Shown piece by piece: positions 28,400 through 42,700 of a DNA stretch of 64,000 nt. The translations under genes and the position numbers were made by a program. Source of the DNA: Cruorifilaria tuberocauda (lineage: Eukaryota > Nematoda > Chromadorea > Rhabditida > Onchocercidae); the NCBI GenBank assembly GCA_013365365.1, contig JABVXU010000040.1, positions 206,478-270,477 on the forward strand, written 5' to 3'. Every line of letters begins with the position of its first letter. The stretch's first letter is position 1. Under the pieces are notes generated by a model. It saw only the letters and a program-made list of their open reading frames with translations. It had not been told where the DNA came from and did no database searches.

Positions 28400-31300
28400 G
28401 GCTTGAGAAATATCCACTCCTTATTATCTATTGTCTGACAATGTATTTATGCTCAAACTTACCGAACATTATTGATACCCATTATTTTAACGGGTAAGTT
28501 ATCCCACTGCACATGAAACAGTAAATTCTATAAATTACAACTTGAAGTAATTTGAAATATTAAACTAGTTTCAGCATAAAGCATTTCCTAATAGTTTGCA
28601 GAAAAGTTGCATAATTAAAAAATAAAGGAATGCAAGTTGGATTTTGATAACATCATAAACACAGGGATTATGGAACTTATTTTCATTGTTCGTTTTATAG
28701 GTGAATTTTCTACAGCTTACTCAATCAACGTAAATATGTGGTAGTGAAGTAGAGTTAGAATAATTCGTTGTTTCTACATATATAATCTGACATAAAAATA
28801 GCACACTACCATTATGCAAACAATCGTTCATTTGTTGCGAATACTATTAAACAATGCATTTTAAATGAAACATAACAATGAAAACCAATATTGACTGGTC
28901 TTTGTTATGCTTTGTTTGTTTCTTTGCAGATAGTAATGCAAACTTTATAGACCATATCTCATCTCATTGTTTTACGTTATAAGTGATTATTAATCTATCC
29001 TCATGTTTTTTAACGGGAAGATGTTTTGATAAAATTTGATAACAATGTCGCCGCCGGTCGTGTTTCAACAACCTCAACTATTATTTACGAGGAATCCAGT
29101 GTTTTTTTCTCGGCCTATTTTGTAGAAGATTGAGAAGAACCAAATATATCTAATGTAGACTCATGATTATCAGTGGCAACATCCATTCTAGGATTTAAGT
29201 CACCTTGACACATGGAACAATTTATGCCATTGATAACCAGTTAAATTAGACTACTGCATATCAGCGGCCGGACTGATCCTTGGACCACACTGGCATAAAT
29301 ATTCTCTAATGGGAATTATTCGTGTATATATAATATAGTTATGAGGGAATATCACGGGTAGAACTGCTCGTTTTCTTGTTGATCGTATGAAAGTTTGGTG
29401 GTTGATTGTAGGGATTGAATGGGATGCAGACGGTGGTAGTATGAGTGAAATTAAGGTGCATTATCTAGAAACAAAGAGAACTAAGTAAACAAATATGTAT
29501 GACTTTCTGCGATAATTTAATGTATAAGATGGAGAGACTTACATATTAATTAGATAATGATTCATTCTTTGGGTATCGAAAACGTTCGTTTAGTATTCAG
29601 TACCATTTGCCAAAGAAATATTTCAAATAAAACAATACAGAAATATGCTTTCCCAACTTGAAATATTTTTCTTCAGCAAAAAATTCATCTTTAGTGTTGC
29701 TACTTAGCAAGCAAAAATTGTTCAGCACTTCCGCAAACACATATTGATTAAATTAACATACCCCTAAAGCAACACGTAACTCGACAATCAACCCATATTA
29801 GAAAATAATGCATTAGTCATTTTCCTAAGCACTGTTTACTTTATTAAAATAATATCATTTGGCTACAGTACTGAAAATAAAGACAAACTATGCTTTCTTA
29901 ATTATAAAGTAAAAAAATGAAAATTGAATGAGCAATAATGTGGTATTGTATGATGATGTGTAAAACGAGGAGATCATAACTCATTATATGAGATCTACTG
30001 AAGTAATAACGCAGCAAGAATTGAAGACAGTTTGGAGCTGCTACATGAATAAAGCAACCGCATCAATCTGTCATCTTAGAGTTCCAATCAAATCTTAAAA
30101 TTTTGTTGAAGCTTTTTATAAATAATTGATCTACAGGCAAGTGAAAACTTCTTCCATCCAAGCCAGCTCTTGAAAACTTTTCAAAATTTCATGCTTCAGA
30201 ATAAAAAATTCATCGAAAATTTAACAAAAAAAAGGCTTTATTCAAGGCAGATACTTCCGCAAGTAGTCCTGAACAGGTCCTCACATCTGTGAACTACCAG
30301 CCGTATTAAACATCTCATTACTCAAATTAAGGATTGAATTTACAGTCTAGATTTCTAAATCCTTTTGCAAAATGGTGCAATTTGTTTCACCTTCGATTCC
30401 AAATCAAGATTTGAAAAAGAAATTCTCAGCTTGCAATGCATTTTACCGCAATAACAATAAAATAATCAAGTGTAGAAATACTCCCATGACTTCTACATTT
30501 TTCAGTTTAGAATCAATTCAGTAACAATTTAGAATCTCCGTTTCAGAATCGCATGAACATAATTAATAGTAATATTTTCTTTCTCGTTATTATTTCTGCT
30601 TGATCTCGGATTTTAAAAATTATGGTAAGAAAACGGAATGCGCGAATGAGTGAAAACAAAAAATATTTATACAACACATAACTGATGTGAGTAGAATGAG
30701 AAAAATCAGCTAGCGTCAACATGCTGATATATGAAACCAATACACGTATTACTACAACTTATACTACGAAGCTAATAAATAAAGCTAACAATTTAGGGAA
30801 GAAAAAAATCAAATCAGTACAACTCAATCGAAAGAACTGGAAAACATCTACTTTTCATGCTTACAAAAGAATACCACATATAAATGAACTGTATTAAAGA
30901 ATGCAGTAGTTGGGAGAGAACAGCGAATAACATACAAAAAAACAACTCGATTAAATAAATAAACTATACGCTGATGATGGTTTGATGTCAGTAGCATTTA
31001 TTAAAGTTTTTTAGATTTTTTTCTCTGACAGTCTCTTAAAATATGGCATTGAAACCTCAAGAACGCTTTCTTCATACGAATTTGAAATTTTAGTAGAAAT
31101 TCCTTTATTTCTATTTCACAAGTTATAAAACCGTACCATCCGTCATTAGTTTTCTCAACCAGTTGAAGGTTTTATCGTTACGAGACAATGAATAAACTAA
31201 ATAATCAATGACGCCTTCAAAGATTTTTCCGAATAAGACAAGCGAGCAAAACACTTTAAATTTACAATATGAAAATGACTTCAGGTTTCATTTGTTATCA

Positions 31301-33606
31301 GTTGGAACGCCAGAGATTAATAATATTGAAACATAAAAAATGTGAACCACACACCTCAACAAGACGAACCCGAACGGGCACAGAATTTATACTTTCCCGC
31401 TGCGCATAGCAGCCATTCTTCAACTTTTCATTGTATTTTTATCCTCCCATAAGTCATTTTACTGATTACTAGATAGAAGATAGACTAGATATGTAGCATT
31501 TTCTCATATCTTATCAATTTACACGACTTAATCTTTGCCGAAGAGAGCAAGCAATACTAAAAGTTTGAATCAGCGACAGTTAAAATTCAAGGACAGGAAA
31601 TCAAGCAGCGTCATTTTCTTTTCGTAAGTGTTGTAATTTATCCGGTGCCCGTCTTAGTTATAAAAAAAATGATAATCTGATATTTCATGCAGACTATAAA
31701 AACGCATACCGAGCAAGAGCGGCAACAATAATAACAACTAGTTTGTTTTAAATCACATAGGATAGCCCCGTTTTCAAAAACGCTACAACATCTTACAAAA
31801 CAAGGATAAAACCGTTTAATCTTATTCGAAAAATGCACACTTTTGTGAAGTAATGTTTAAAAACTTGCACTAAATCAATCAGAAGGTGCTTTCCTCTTCT
31901 TCCCTTCTCAATGATACCAAACTAAAAGTTGTAAAAATAGAAGTGAATGGAAGAATGAGGCATGAAAAAGTATTAATAGGAAGCTTAGCAAAGATAAATT
32001 TAATGTGAATTCAAGATGAAGGTCTTTCATGAAAGGAAAGCCGTAGTTTTCCATTAAAAGAGTGAAAATTAACAATTAATGGCTCAAGCACAGAAATTTT
32101 GGTTGATCAGATCTTAATAAGTATGTATACTTTAGGGAATTAAAAATTGAATTATTGGTACCATGTAAATAACAATAACATAATGCTTATTCTAAGTTTG
32201 ACTTCACAAATAATTCGAAAAGCTAAATATCTCAATATAGAAATAATGCTTTTCTTGACCATTAATGATTACAACAAGTAGACATTTACTTTTAAATGAA
32301 AAAATTACTTATAAGTAAATATAAGTACATATATCCTTTATAATGAAATGAAAAGCAATCATTATGCACGTTTTCCAAAAACAGAAAAGTGCAGAAGACG
32401 GCAAAATCTGTAGCATTAAAGGATAATAGATACACTGAAAACTTTTGATAAGCAGTACTACGTCTCCGAGAACTTTAGCAACTCAAATATCACAATCTCA
32501 GTTGGTTGTGTAGAAAATGGCATGTAAAATAGTTATATGGTTGACAATAATAATGCTGAAGCACAGAAGGAGAGAATTTGAAAAACTGATATAAATACAA
32601 AAGGCATCACCGGTTGACCAGTGCCATACGAGTGATTAAATTGTTTTAATGGCTAATACTGCAGTTTTTTTTAAATTTAAATAGCTTATTTATAGTGTAT
32701 TCCATGTGTAATAGCAGACTAAAGAGAAATGTATGCATTAGTTGATTATATAGTTTCAATATTATCGCAGTTTTGATCCAGTATAATTTAAACTTTTCAT
32801 ATTTTTATAACTGATTTGTAACTTACTCGTGAAGATGTCAGTAAAAACTGTAAGTATGCCATGCAAAAAAAATCGTTTTTGAACTCGTACGGAAATTCAT
32901 CAAAACCTAACCCGACTTATGCCGGAAATCACTGTCGAACTTTGACCCATATGAAACGCTAAATTTGAAAATTAGAATTAAAATTTAATTAACAAGCAAC
33001 CAATTTCCTGAAGCTGAGATATGTTGTTGGCTGAAAATGCCATTTGAAATGAATGTTGAATCTGATCGCAATGGTCCTGACTGACGTTGATAAAATAAAT
33101 AACTTGCACGCCGCTTTTGAATGCTTCCACCACTTCCATTTGCATTTGCATGGTATTTATATTAACGTTCTCCAGTATGTACTGTATTGGTACCAATGAT
33201 TCGTACTCAAACTGGCTAATATAAACTTTTTATAAGGCAAAAATATTTGTATCTTAATATATCGATGTCAACAACATTCGAATCTAATATATCTAATACT
33301 AATAATCTCTATTTTTTGAATATATTATTGACTTTACGAATAATCTTCATAGAAATGATTACTTACAGCAGTGTTCAGTTGACGATGTACATACAGACTG
33401 CTTTATGAGTAAATTGTTTTGTTTTTGAGAAAATGAGCAATCTGTAAAAGATAGTAAAATACCAAATTTTAATGAACGTCTTCATCAGACTTCATGTGTT
33501 CGATATTTTTGATTCATCTGTTCGATGCTTTACAAAACACGTCCAAAAAATTATTTGACAAACTGCTCGTCATTCCAAACGATTCTTTCATCTTGAAATT
33601 TCGCAG
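28400..33606. other. Intergenic region between convergent genes
   Basis: About 5.2 kb between the 3' ends of the Caskin-like gene and the CIC gene. It is AT-rich with stops in all frames, and I see no exon, RNA gene or mobile element in it. A minus-strand ORF at 32,978-33,196 (contains TMQMQMEVVEAFKSGVQVIY) could be an extra downstream exon of CIC if the terminal exon is spliced on; not supported. Confidence 0.45.
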
Positions 33607-33764
33607 TTATTTGATAAGAAAATGGCAATTACCAGCGGACGGTGTCATAGGAGACTGCATACTTGCCATCATTTTCTGTCGCATTTCACGAATTTTAAGC
33701 GTTAGAGTTTGTTTATTGGGAAAGAATTGTCGATATTTGTTTTGAAAAGTCGAAATGGCTTGCC
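33607..33764 (-). CDS. cic: CIC terminal exon, end of C1 motif
   Basis: This exon encodes [20 protein letters not shown] followed by [12 protein letters not shown], and ends at TAA after a short tail. The previous exon (33,841-33,994) gives [20 protein letters not shown]. Together they match the conserved C1 region of CIC (RR-x-LV-x-x-LF-x-x-x-G-x-FPS ... FQ-x-x-Y-x-x-x-FP-x-K-x-x-L-x-LKIREVRQKI), which contacts DNA together with the HMG box. Confidence 0.92.
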
Positions 33765-36700
33765 CTCAAATCATACCACATAAGTATAGACGAAATTCCA
33801 CAATAATTTTTAATAAGAATGACTACTAACAAAAACCAACCTGAAGGAAACATCCCATATTCTTCAAGAAGTTCAACGACTAACTGCCTCCGGTGATCGA
33901 GTAATTTGCGACTTGCTGATTTTTCAACGGAGCCGTCAAGAGGTGTTTTTGGTGTTCGCGGACTATAGAGTAGTAATGGAGAAACACTATCATCCTGAAT
34001 ATAACAATTCAGTTTAACTTAATTAAGCAATTTTGGACTTATTTAAGAATAATGCATGAAATTTCATCATGGTTTATTCAACCATCAACAGATAAGAGAT
34101 AATATAATCTGAAATACATGGCTCACAAAGAGATAAGACACTTTTAGCAGAAAAGCCATTAAAATAATAAAGCTATATGAGTATAAAAATACGATTCTGA
34201 ATACATCCTTGTAGCAAAATTTTGAAAAGCATCTAAGGTGAAAATTTTATTGACTTGATCGTGAAGGGCGGCTGGATTGAAATTCGGCCCGAAGAAGAAA
34301 GAAGAATCATATCGAGCAGATGCAGTCGCTAAAAAACAAATTACGAATTTTAAGATATATTTTTTCTATCCAATAGATAATTAATAATTTGCCTCACTAG
34401 TTTCAGTTTCATTTTGCTTGTTTTTTCTTAATTATATTTATTTGTTACACAAACAAAAGATATGATTATATTTTCACCAACCTGGAATTCCTGGTGTTGA
34501 CTGCAAAGCGTGAAGAATGTTCAGAGATGTCTCTTTTCTATCACAATCACCTTTACTACATTTTTGTTTTTCTAAAATTGTTCTCAAAAGAGCTGATGGC
34601 GTTGAAGGAAGTGTTGTTGTGCCTAAAAAACATTTTATAAAGATTCGAATCATCCCACTAATATTCCAATAAAAAAGAACATCTTTGGGGAAGAAAAACC
34701 AACAGAACAGCACATATGTATAAAACCTTTCTGCGGATCATCAGGGGTGAATGCTGGCAAGTTGGCAAACTTCTTCTCGAAATCCACTTGATTTAAAACT
34801 CTAAAATAAAAAAGCAACCAATCTGAAAAACTATTCCAATGATAAGATTATAATACAATTTAGTCACTAGACTAACCTGTCCATGCTTTCATCATTTCGT
34901 TTAAAAAGTTTCTTAGTCGGACTTCTTAATTCTATTTCACTATTACTCAGTGATCTGTTTGATATTGTAGAGGCATCGATGACGTCTGCTGTTTCGTTAG
35001 ATTCCTTATAGTTTTCCTGAAAAAAGAATAACAATGCTCGATTCTTCCTAACACCGAAAAATATCAAATGAATAATTTACAATTACCTCACACCCTGATT
35101 TCTGAACTGTCTCATATGGCTTTTCCACTTCACTTGCTTCTGAAATCATAAATTACACTCCCATAATATTTTATATTCCCATAATATATAAATTACATTC
35201 TCGAAACTCAACTATATTTTTTAGCATAAATTTCGCACCTTCAAGTTCTTTTTTAGCAAAACGCGAAATACTTGGTGACTTGTACTGAACCTAGCAGCTC
35301 ATAAATTGCATCTTATTTTAATTTTCGGCCATTTTTATTCATAGATTTAAATCTCCGATAAAATATATTTCGTCATTATTACAAAAAACTTTCTTAAAAT
35401 ACGTATTTTATGGGCGCTCAAGGAAAAAATTTTAAACATTCATACAAGAAAGAGATCTGTGACAATTTAGGTCAGAAGACTTAAAATTCGAGCGGATGAT
35501 CATCAAATATACAGATGCTTGCTTTAATTGACTTTCATTCGACAGGCTTTTGTAGTATTTTGCAGTTTAGAAATTGATATCCCAAATCAAAACAGCATAT
35601 CATTATCGGTTCTATCAGTATTTTAATGACGAATTAATTCAGCTGTTTTATCAGCAATAAAAAAGAATTAAATATTGCAAAACAAAGAACTACTTCCAGA
35701 TTCAATTTTCATATTTCGCAATTGTCCTTTTGCCATGCCTCTTTGAGCTGGAGTTGGCATCAGCACAAAAGTATCCAGATTATCTTCTGTACAGGGAACA
35801 ATAGTCAATGAACCACGTGGAAGTGAAGACGAGATCTCTGATGGTTGCATGAATTCCACAGAAAAACTTAAATTGCAACGAAAAATAAAAATATTTTATA
35901 TATAAATATTTGAAGTATGACTTGTATAACATAAAGAGCTGGGAAAAATAACCTTTTAAGATGATTACCACCCATCGATTTCTTTCCTACTTTTGAAGAC
36001 TTCATAACTGTAACCTGTAAGTAGATTAATGACGGCAAAAACATAACTGATCACTAATGCATTCCATGATTTGTCTCAGAATAACTCGAAAAGGCGTTAA
36101 AATTATCCCTTGGAAAATTTTTAATTGAAAAAAAAAAACTAGAATCAGGGATTGCTATATATAATTAAAGCCTAGCGAGATAACAAGAAAAAGCAATAAA
36201 AAAATTTCCAACTCCTGATTTGTTAAACCAAACCTGGAAAGCTGAACTTCTTGACCTCATCACATTAATATTATGCTGACCACTACCGATGATATCATTA
36301 CAAAAATGAGGAACAACTTGATTTGCAAATGATATCTAAAAGTTTTCATTAAAACTCGTCTGTGACAATAAATCATATAAAAAATGAATTTGAAGATAAC
36401 CTGCTGACAAACTTTATTAGGAAAAGTGAATTTTATTCCTGATGCGACCTGATCTTTGAAGCCATCGCCTGTTTTCGAATCAGTAACATGACCAGCTTGC
36501 TCATTGTACGAAATCAAAACAGATCGACTCTGCATGCTTGGTTCACGGGACAAAATCAATGGAATTAAAAGGCTATTTTCTGATGACATCGACACCGGAA
36601 GTGGAAACAACGACGCTGTTGGTTCCAATGCAGTATTGCCATTTAAATGAAATCTATCAGTCGTCGAAAAACCCATCTTAAAATGTATTTTTTAAACAAA

Positions 36701-39700
36701 TATAACCAAATGAATATTTCTCAGTTCATTAGACAAATGTCTAAAAGTTTAAAAAGAAAGTAAAAACATTTTTCAGATAATATATAAGATAATGATAACA
36801 TAACAAAAGTTCGACTCGGGAAAATATGAAACATTGAAGATTAAGTATAATATTGAAGCTTAAAGCAAATTAACCAAAAAATTAATTAACAGAAAATAAA
36901 CGAAGTTCTCAACTTTTACAATTTCGATAATATATTATATAATAAATAAACAACATAAATATATGCGAAATATATATTAAAACCATAAAATTAATTGCTC
37001 AACATAAGTGAATACTTTTCACAATCAACTGAGAAGCAATGCAAATAGCAACTAAAATATTAAAACGAATAGATGGAATTTTCATAGAATTTGAGAAATT
37101 AATGTACCAGAGAATTAAATGCTGTGTGGGCATTGCTACAAAAGGTGTGGAGAGCATTGAACGTGCCATACGTATAATGATAATGCTGCTGTTGTTGACG
37201 CTTTTGCTGCTGTTGTTGTTGTTGAAGCTGTTCACTGGGAAGAATCGAATGTGACGGAAGATTCGGCATGGTATTCCATAAAAATGGTGAGGGGTGAAAT
37301 GATGAAATAAGCGGTTGTAGTATACTACTGCTGCTTCTAACACGATCTACATCGGTAGTCAGCATACTGTTACCCTACAAGCAAGCGTTTTCAGAAAATG
37401 TGTCAATATCTTCATTTATTGTGCGTTAGACAAATCCTTACGAGAATGAGAAAAATTAATCACGGTATTTCACATTGTCGTTTGAAATAACTTACATTAT
37501 TAGCTTTTAAGCCCATGATTGGTCGTAGTACATCCAAATAATGTCTACCACTTCGCTGATCTCTGCTTTAAAGAATATGGTTGTTAATGAATGAATATTA
37601 CAAAAACACGAAAACGAAAGTGCTATTTATGTAAAATAAACAACAACATCAGCAATAAAAATTAACGGGAGTGCTTACCCAGAAGACATGAGTGATAGCG
37701 GAATGCAACCAGGACTAACCAGTGGTGATCCTGGAACCAAATCTATTTCTGGTTTCAGTGATATCGGGTGATGAATTGTCTAAAATATACTAGAATAAAA
37801 AAGGAAACTCTCAGTACTGTTAGAAGTAATCTGCAAGAAATATTGGCTCGAATTTAAATTACAACCACAAGAATACTCTTCTTTCGAACCTACGGATTCA
37901 ATTTGTTCCAAAATTTCTACATTCAGCACACCATTGTAAAAAATATTCTCCATTCAAATAATATTCTTAATTTCTTCCTCATAAAAGAAGGGACGATTTT
38001 ATGGCTCAAATAGTTTTTTTTTTAATTCATGACCACATCCATTCACTAAAAGCTAACGTGTGCAGTTGGACTGAACAAATGAAGAGACTTTCCATCAATG
38101 CACTCTGACGCCATCTGATCCGAAACATCAAGATCATTCATTGCATTATCTTAAAATTGACTAATTAATTATGCGAATCAATAATTTTTGAAAATTTTCT
38201 GTTCTAAGAATCCGTATCTAGTTTATCAACGAAGCGGAGTCTTCTTAACTTTGTAATGCATTATTCCGATTATGCATCATGCATTATGCCAAGTAAAAAT
38301 CATCCTAAATTCCACTAAACTGTAAAAAAAAGAAATTATTAATGTGTACGTATTTCCGTTTCCAATCGAATACCATTTGTTTTCTTTCTCTCACGACTGC
38401 ACCATTTCCAGTTTGGATGAGCACGGAAATGTGCTTCCTTTACCTACAAACCAAAAGTTATGGATGGAAGAAGAGAGAACGCCAAGTGATGGATTCTGAG
38501 AAATTATATGTCACTAACTTGAGTGGCAAGATCATGATATTTTTGCTTTTCTTCAGGACCTAGTGCGTACCACCATTCTCCAAGAATTTTTGAAACTGTT
38601 CGATTGTCCCGATTCGGATACTTTTCATGCACTAACGGTCGATGGCGTTTTGAGAAAATCATGAAGGCATTCATTGGTCGTCGTATATGCTGTCGGGCCT
38701 AATAACTTTTTTATAGTTCCTTGGAATCAGTTGAAATTACATACAAAACATATTCAAAATCAACTTATGTAGAGAAATTATGAGCTCATTTGCAATATCG
38801 AATACAGCTGTACGATGTAAATCTGGTAATGAGGATAAACATTTTGATTAGTATGTCTTCATTGAAGCTTACAGCTTTTTTGCCTCCAATTTCTGGACTG
38901 AATATTGTATGTAGTTTATGTTTTTTTGATGATGTCGACATTGATTCATCAACTGTATCCAATTCAAATGTTTCTTCATCTTCAAATTCGAAGTTAAAGT
39001 GATCTATAATTGGTGTTAAATAGCATAAGTAACAAAACCACATAGAAGATTAAAATTTGAGTTAATATAATTTGAAATGATATCTCAAATTTAGATGAAT
39101 CATAAAACACTTAGAAAGAATTCGCGAATTGATTTGACTAATTTACATTAACTAACAAACCAAGCAAAATGGTCTTCGAAGAATCGGATTCACTATGTGC
39201 TGTAATCTGAGTATGTCCGCCTTTCTTTTCAAGTCCATAACTTCTGGAAAATATCAAAGTTAGGAAAATGCATCCGTTTTTCATTTCTGGTTCTTTCTTA
39301 CTTGTTGCAACATTGGCTAACACCATGTTGTTTCCACGATTGTTCCTGCTGAACAGTTTCATTTTCCAATGCGTTATTATTAATGTCTCCTTTTCCAGGT
39401 TCATTGTCGTCGACCACTCTGCTGTTCTGTATTTTATCAGTACAATCAGTAGCATTCTGACATCTGCCACCTTCAGCTTCAAATTTCTGGTCTACACCAG
39501 CTTGATATCCACCGAGCGCCTTCCCGCTACCACTACTTTGTTGGTCATCGCCGAATCCCCTTTGATCCTGAACAGTACAATCATTTATTACATTACTGAA
39601 AATATCTTCACACAGTCAAAAGGAAAGTAGTAAAAGAAAACATAAAAAAACAAACCGAATTTTGAGCTGAATCATCAGGTGTTGACGTAAATTCCTTCAA

Positions 39701-42700
39701 TGAGTTTTCAAATACGCGTTTCTGTAAATGTGGTACCAAATGATGCCATGGAATCGATGACGAGTATCTCTCACCTACAATCCGATTTAAACTGTGTATC
39801 GTACGTACAACTTTAAAGAGACAGAAAAACAAAGACTGGAGAAACAAAATTACTATTTAAATTTCGTATTTCAGCATGCGAAGTCGCTAAAGCTAAAACT
39901 AGAAATCTCGGGATCAGTCTCGAGATTGGTGAAAAAATATTTGAAAAAAGGAAGCAAGATACAGAAACTAATTCACTTTTAAGACTAAGGGCCGAAATTT
40001 TTGTCTCTTGTTTTCACAAAAAATGAAAATACATTATTACTTAGTTCTGAAAATCTACTGAGCTCTAATTTAAAATCTCTGGAATAAAATTCAGATGTAC
40101 AATTTCTGGAATTTAATAATTGGCAGCATTAAGTTGAATAATTTAATCTCCGCTACATATAAAAAAGACTTAGTTCAATATACGGCTTAAAAGACAAGTA
40201 TCAAGGGAAAAAATTGTATCAAAAGTCTAGGAATGTATTAGCCATGCCAAAAGCACAAGTTACATTGTATGGGAAGGATTAGGCGAAACTTCATCAATCA
40301 CTAAATGCCTCATTTTTATTTATTTCGAGATGAAGAACAATGCCAGTCTTTGAAAATCAAAGAACAAATTTTAAAGAATATTCGAATAATTAACATCTGA
40401 CTATGTATTTTCTGCTAAATTAAGAAATAATGGTGCGGCTGTTTATGAATCGCTATGCAACATTATCAATAAACCTTCTTGATCAGTTTCGCCTTCAGAG
40501 TAGTCATCCATGACATCATGTTCGACAATGTTTTCATTAGGGAATGTTCCAGTCACACTTCCTATAAAAATTCATTAGCACTTACATTCCTTCTACCAAT
40601 AAAACTCAAACGAAACAAACATATGTACTTTATATTCGAAATGACATGTATTAATAAATCATTCTAAGAAAAATACTGAAGCATCTGCTTAACAATCCAA
40701 TGTCATTACTTCTACCGGTAAGATGTCACGATTGCCAAGATGTAGGTCAGGAAAACAACGCACCACTTCTTTCACTTCCAGGAAAAAATTGTTCATGAAC
40801 ACTACTACTGCAGTCTTCCTCAAAATCGTCATTGTCTGTTATATTTTCATCATTGCAGCCATCGCCCTTACAAGATAGTGTTTTTTCGCTAGCATCATCT
40901 ACTTCCGTATCTGCAGTTTATGAATAACTGAGCGATTAATTTTATCTGCAGCATTCTATTTTTTGATTTTTTTCTTGATCGACAACTACTATAAGATTTC
41001 TCCTCCAAAAGTTGATTAGAGAAAATAGCTTGGAAATTAGCATTGCGTTTAAATATGTGGTCATACCGCTATTGATTTGTCCTACTATATATATATATAT
41101 ATATATTTGATTAATTGGGCTGAACTGAGACAAATTTTCTTCAGTGTTAAAATGAATTGAGAAAAGAGGAACAACCCGTGCCAGCAGTGCTTGCATCGTC
41201 CAATACATCGTCACTCTCGGAAAACTTCTTGCTTGTTGAAAAATCTCCTCCCATTGGAGATGCTGAATCGTTCGACTTTGAAATTGTTGCATTGTTCGAC
41301 ACCTCTGATAACATACTGAATGAAGAGAATGGATCGAAACGAGGAGTAAGTTGCATTAAAAATGAGTTGCTTGTATTCGCACAAATGTTCAATTCCAATG
41401 AAGAATTCTGAAGATTTTTCTCTCAGAGATACAAAATATTTCTTGAAAACCTTCATTAATTGTGATTTTGGGAGAAAAATATCGCACAACAGATATATCG
41501 TATTAGTTATATTTAGATTTTATTCTCATCCATTATTTTCTGTAATATTAAAAAGCATTTCATACTCCAATCTGCTATCAAAATAAGATTTTACTCTACC
41601 AAAAAAGTTTTTTACAAAAATAACTTATGCAAACCTTCTTCCCCGGAACTTGTACAGGCATAAGAGGAAGCAAATCACATGGTTGCGGATAAGCTCGTTC
41701 AAGAAGTCGATCCGTAACAGTCTTTAAATTAGGATAACATATTCCATGATTAATAATGGACTTATCTACCTGAAATAGTTGAAATGAACGATAACGCAAC
41801 AAATTATTTAAGCAAGGTGATTTATAATAAAGTGAAAAAAAAATTCCGAAATTTCACCTTGATCACTTCACTGAAAGTATCATCTATAGCACGTGTGTTT
41901 GATAAAGGTGGCGCACTGCCGGACATCAGTTTTGGAGCTAAAGGATTTGGTGGAACAATATGATGGAATTGTGCCGGTGCTGATGACGAAAATGGCTGTT
42001 CCACACTCGCGGATGGCAAAAAACCTTGAAATAATCGCCTATTAATTAACTACTACACCGTTCATTAGAGATGAAATAATTTTATAACTTTCGCTCTATG
42101 CATTACATGTTATTAAAGCTTAAATATCGTTATCTCCTTTCAAATGCAACCACATCATGCCAGTGAACTAAATTAAACTCAACATACTGGACGAATCTTA
42201 TATAATAATTTTATTTAAAAAATTTGCTTTGTACCATGAGTATTATGTAGATTCAATAGAGTATGGGCAACATCAGCTTCGTCGAACCGACGACCTTGCT
42301 GTGCTTCCATCGGACTTAACTCTGAGAATTCTCCGTGTGACCAATCGATCGAACTTCCACCTATATTCCGATACTACTTTCTCATTATAACAATAATATA
42401 AAAATCATTCTGCTTCAAAAGAACATTTTTCAGAAATATGATAAAAACATTCAAATAGTTGCCTGGTGAAAGCGTAGTAGCAAGATTAAATTCTGATCGA
42501 ATAGATTTTCCCTTCAGTGAAAGATGTCTAGAACAGTAGCCACGTCGTTGCGATTCCTAAAAATAAATGAAATATATTAACTTGAAAATATGGGTTTTAA
42601 AAATTTTCTGAACAATTGAAGTTTGGAGGAAAATTCAAATAAGGGGAACAATATAATGAACTAAAAATATTTGCGAAAATGTCAGAAATACCTTATTACA

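Noticed and set aside
32978..33196. 72-codon minus-strand ORF downstream of CIC
   Set aside because: It could be an extra last exon if the CIC terminal exon is spliced at GGTAATTG, but no acceptor in phase is evident and the TAA at 33,607 already closes the frame just after C1.
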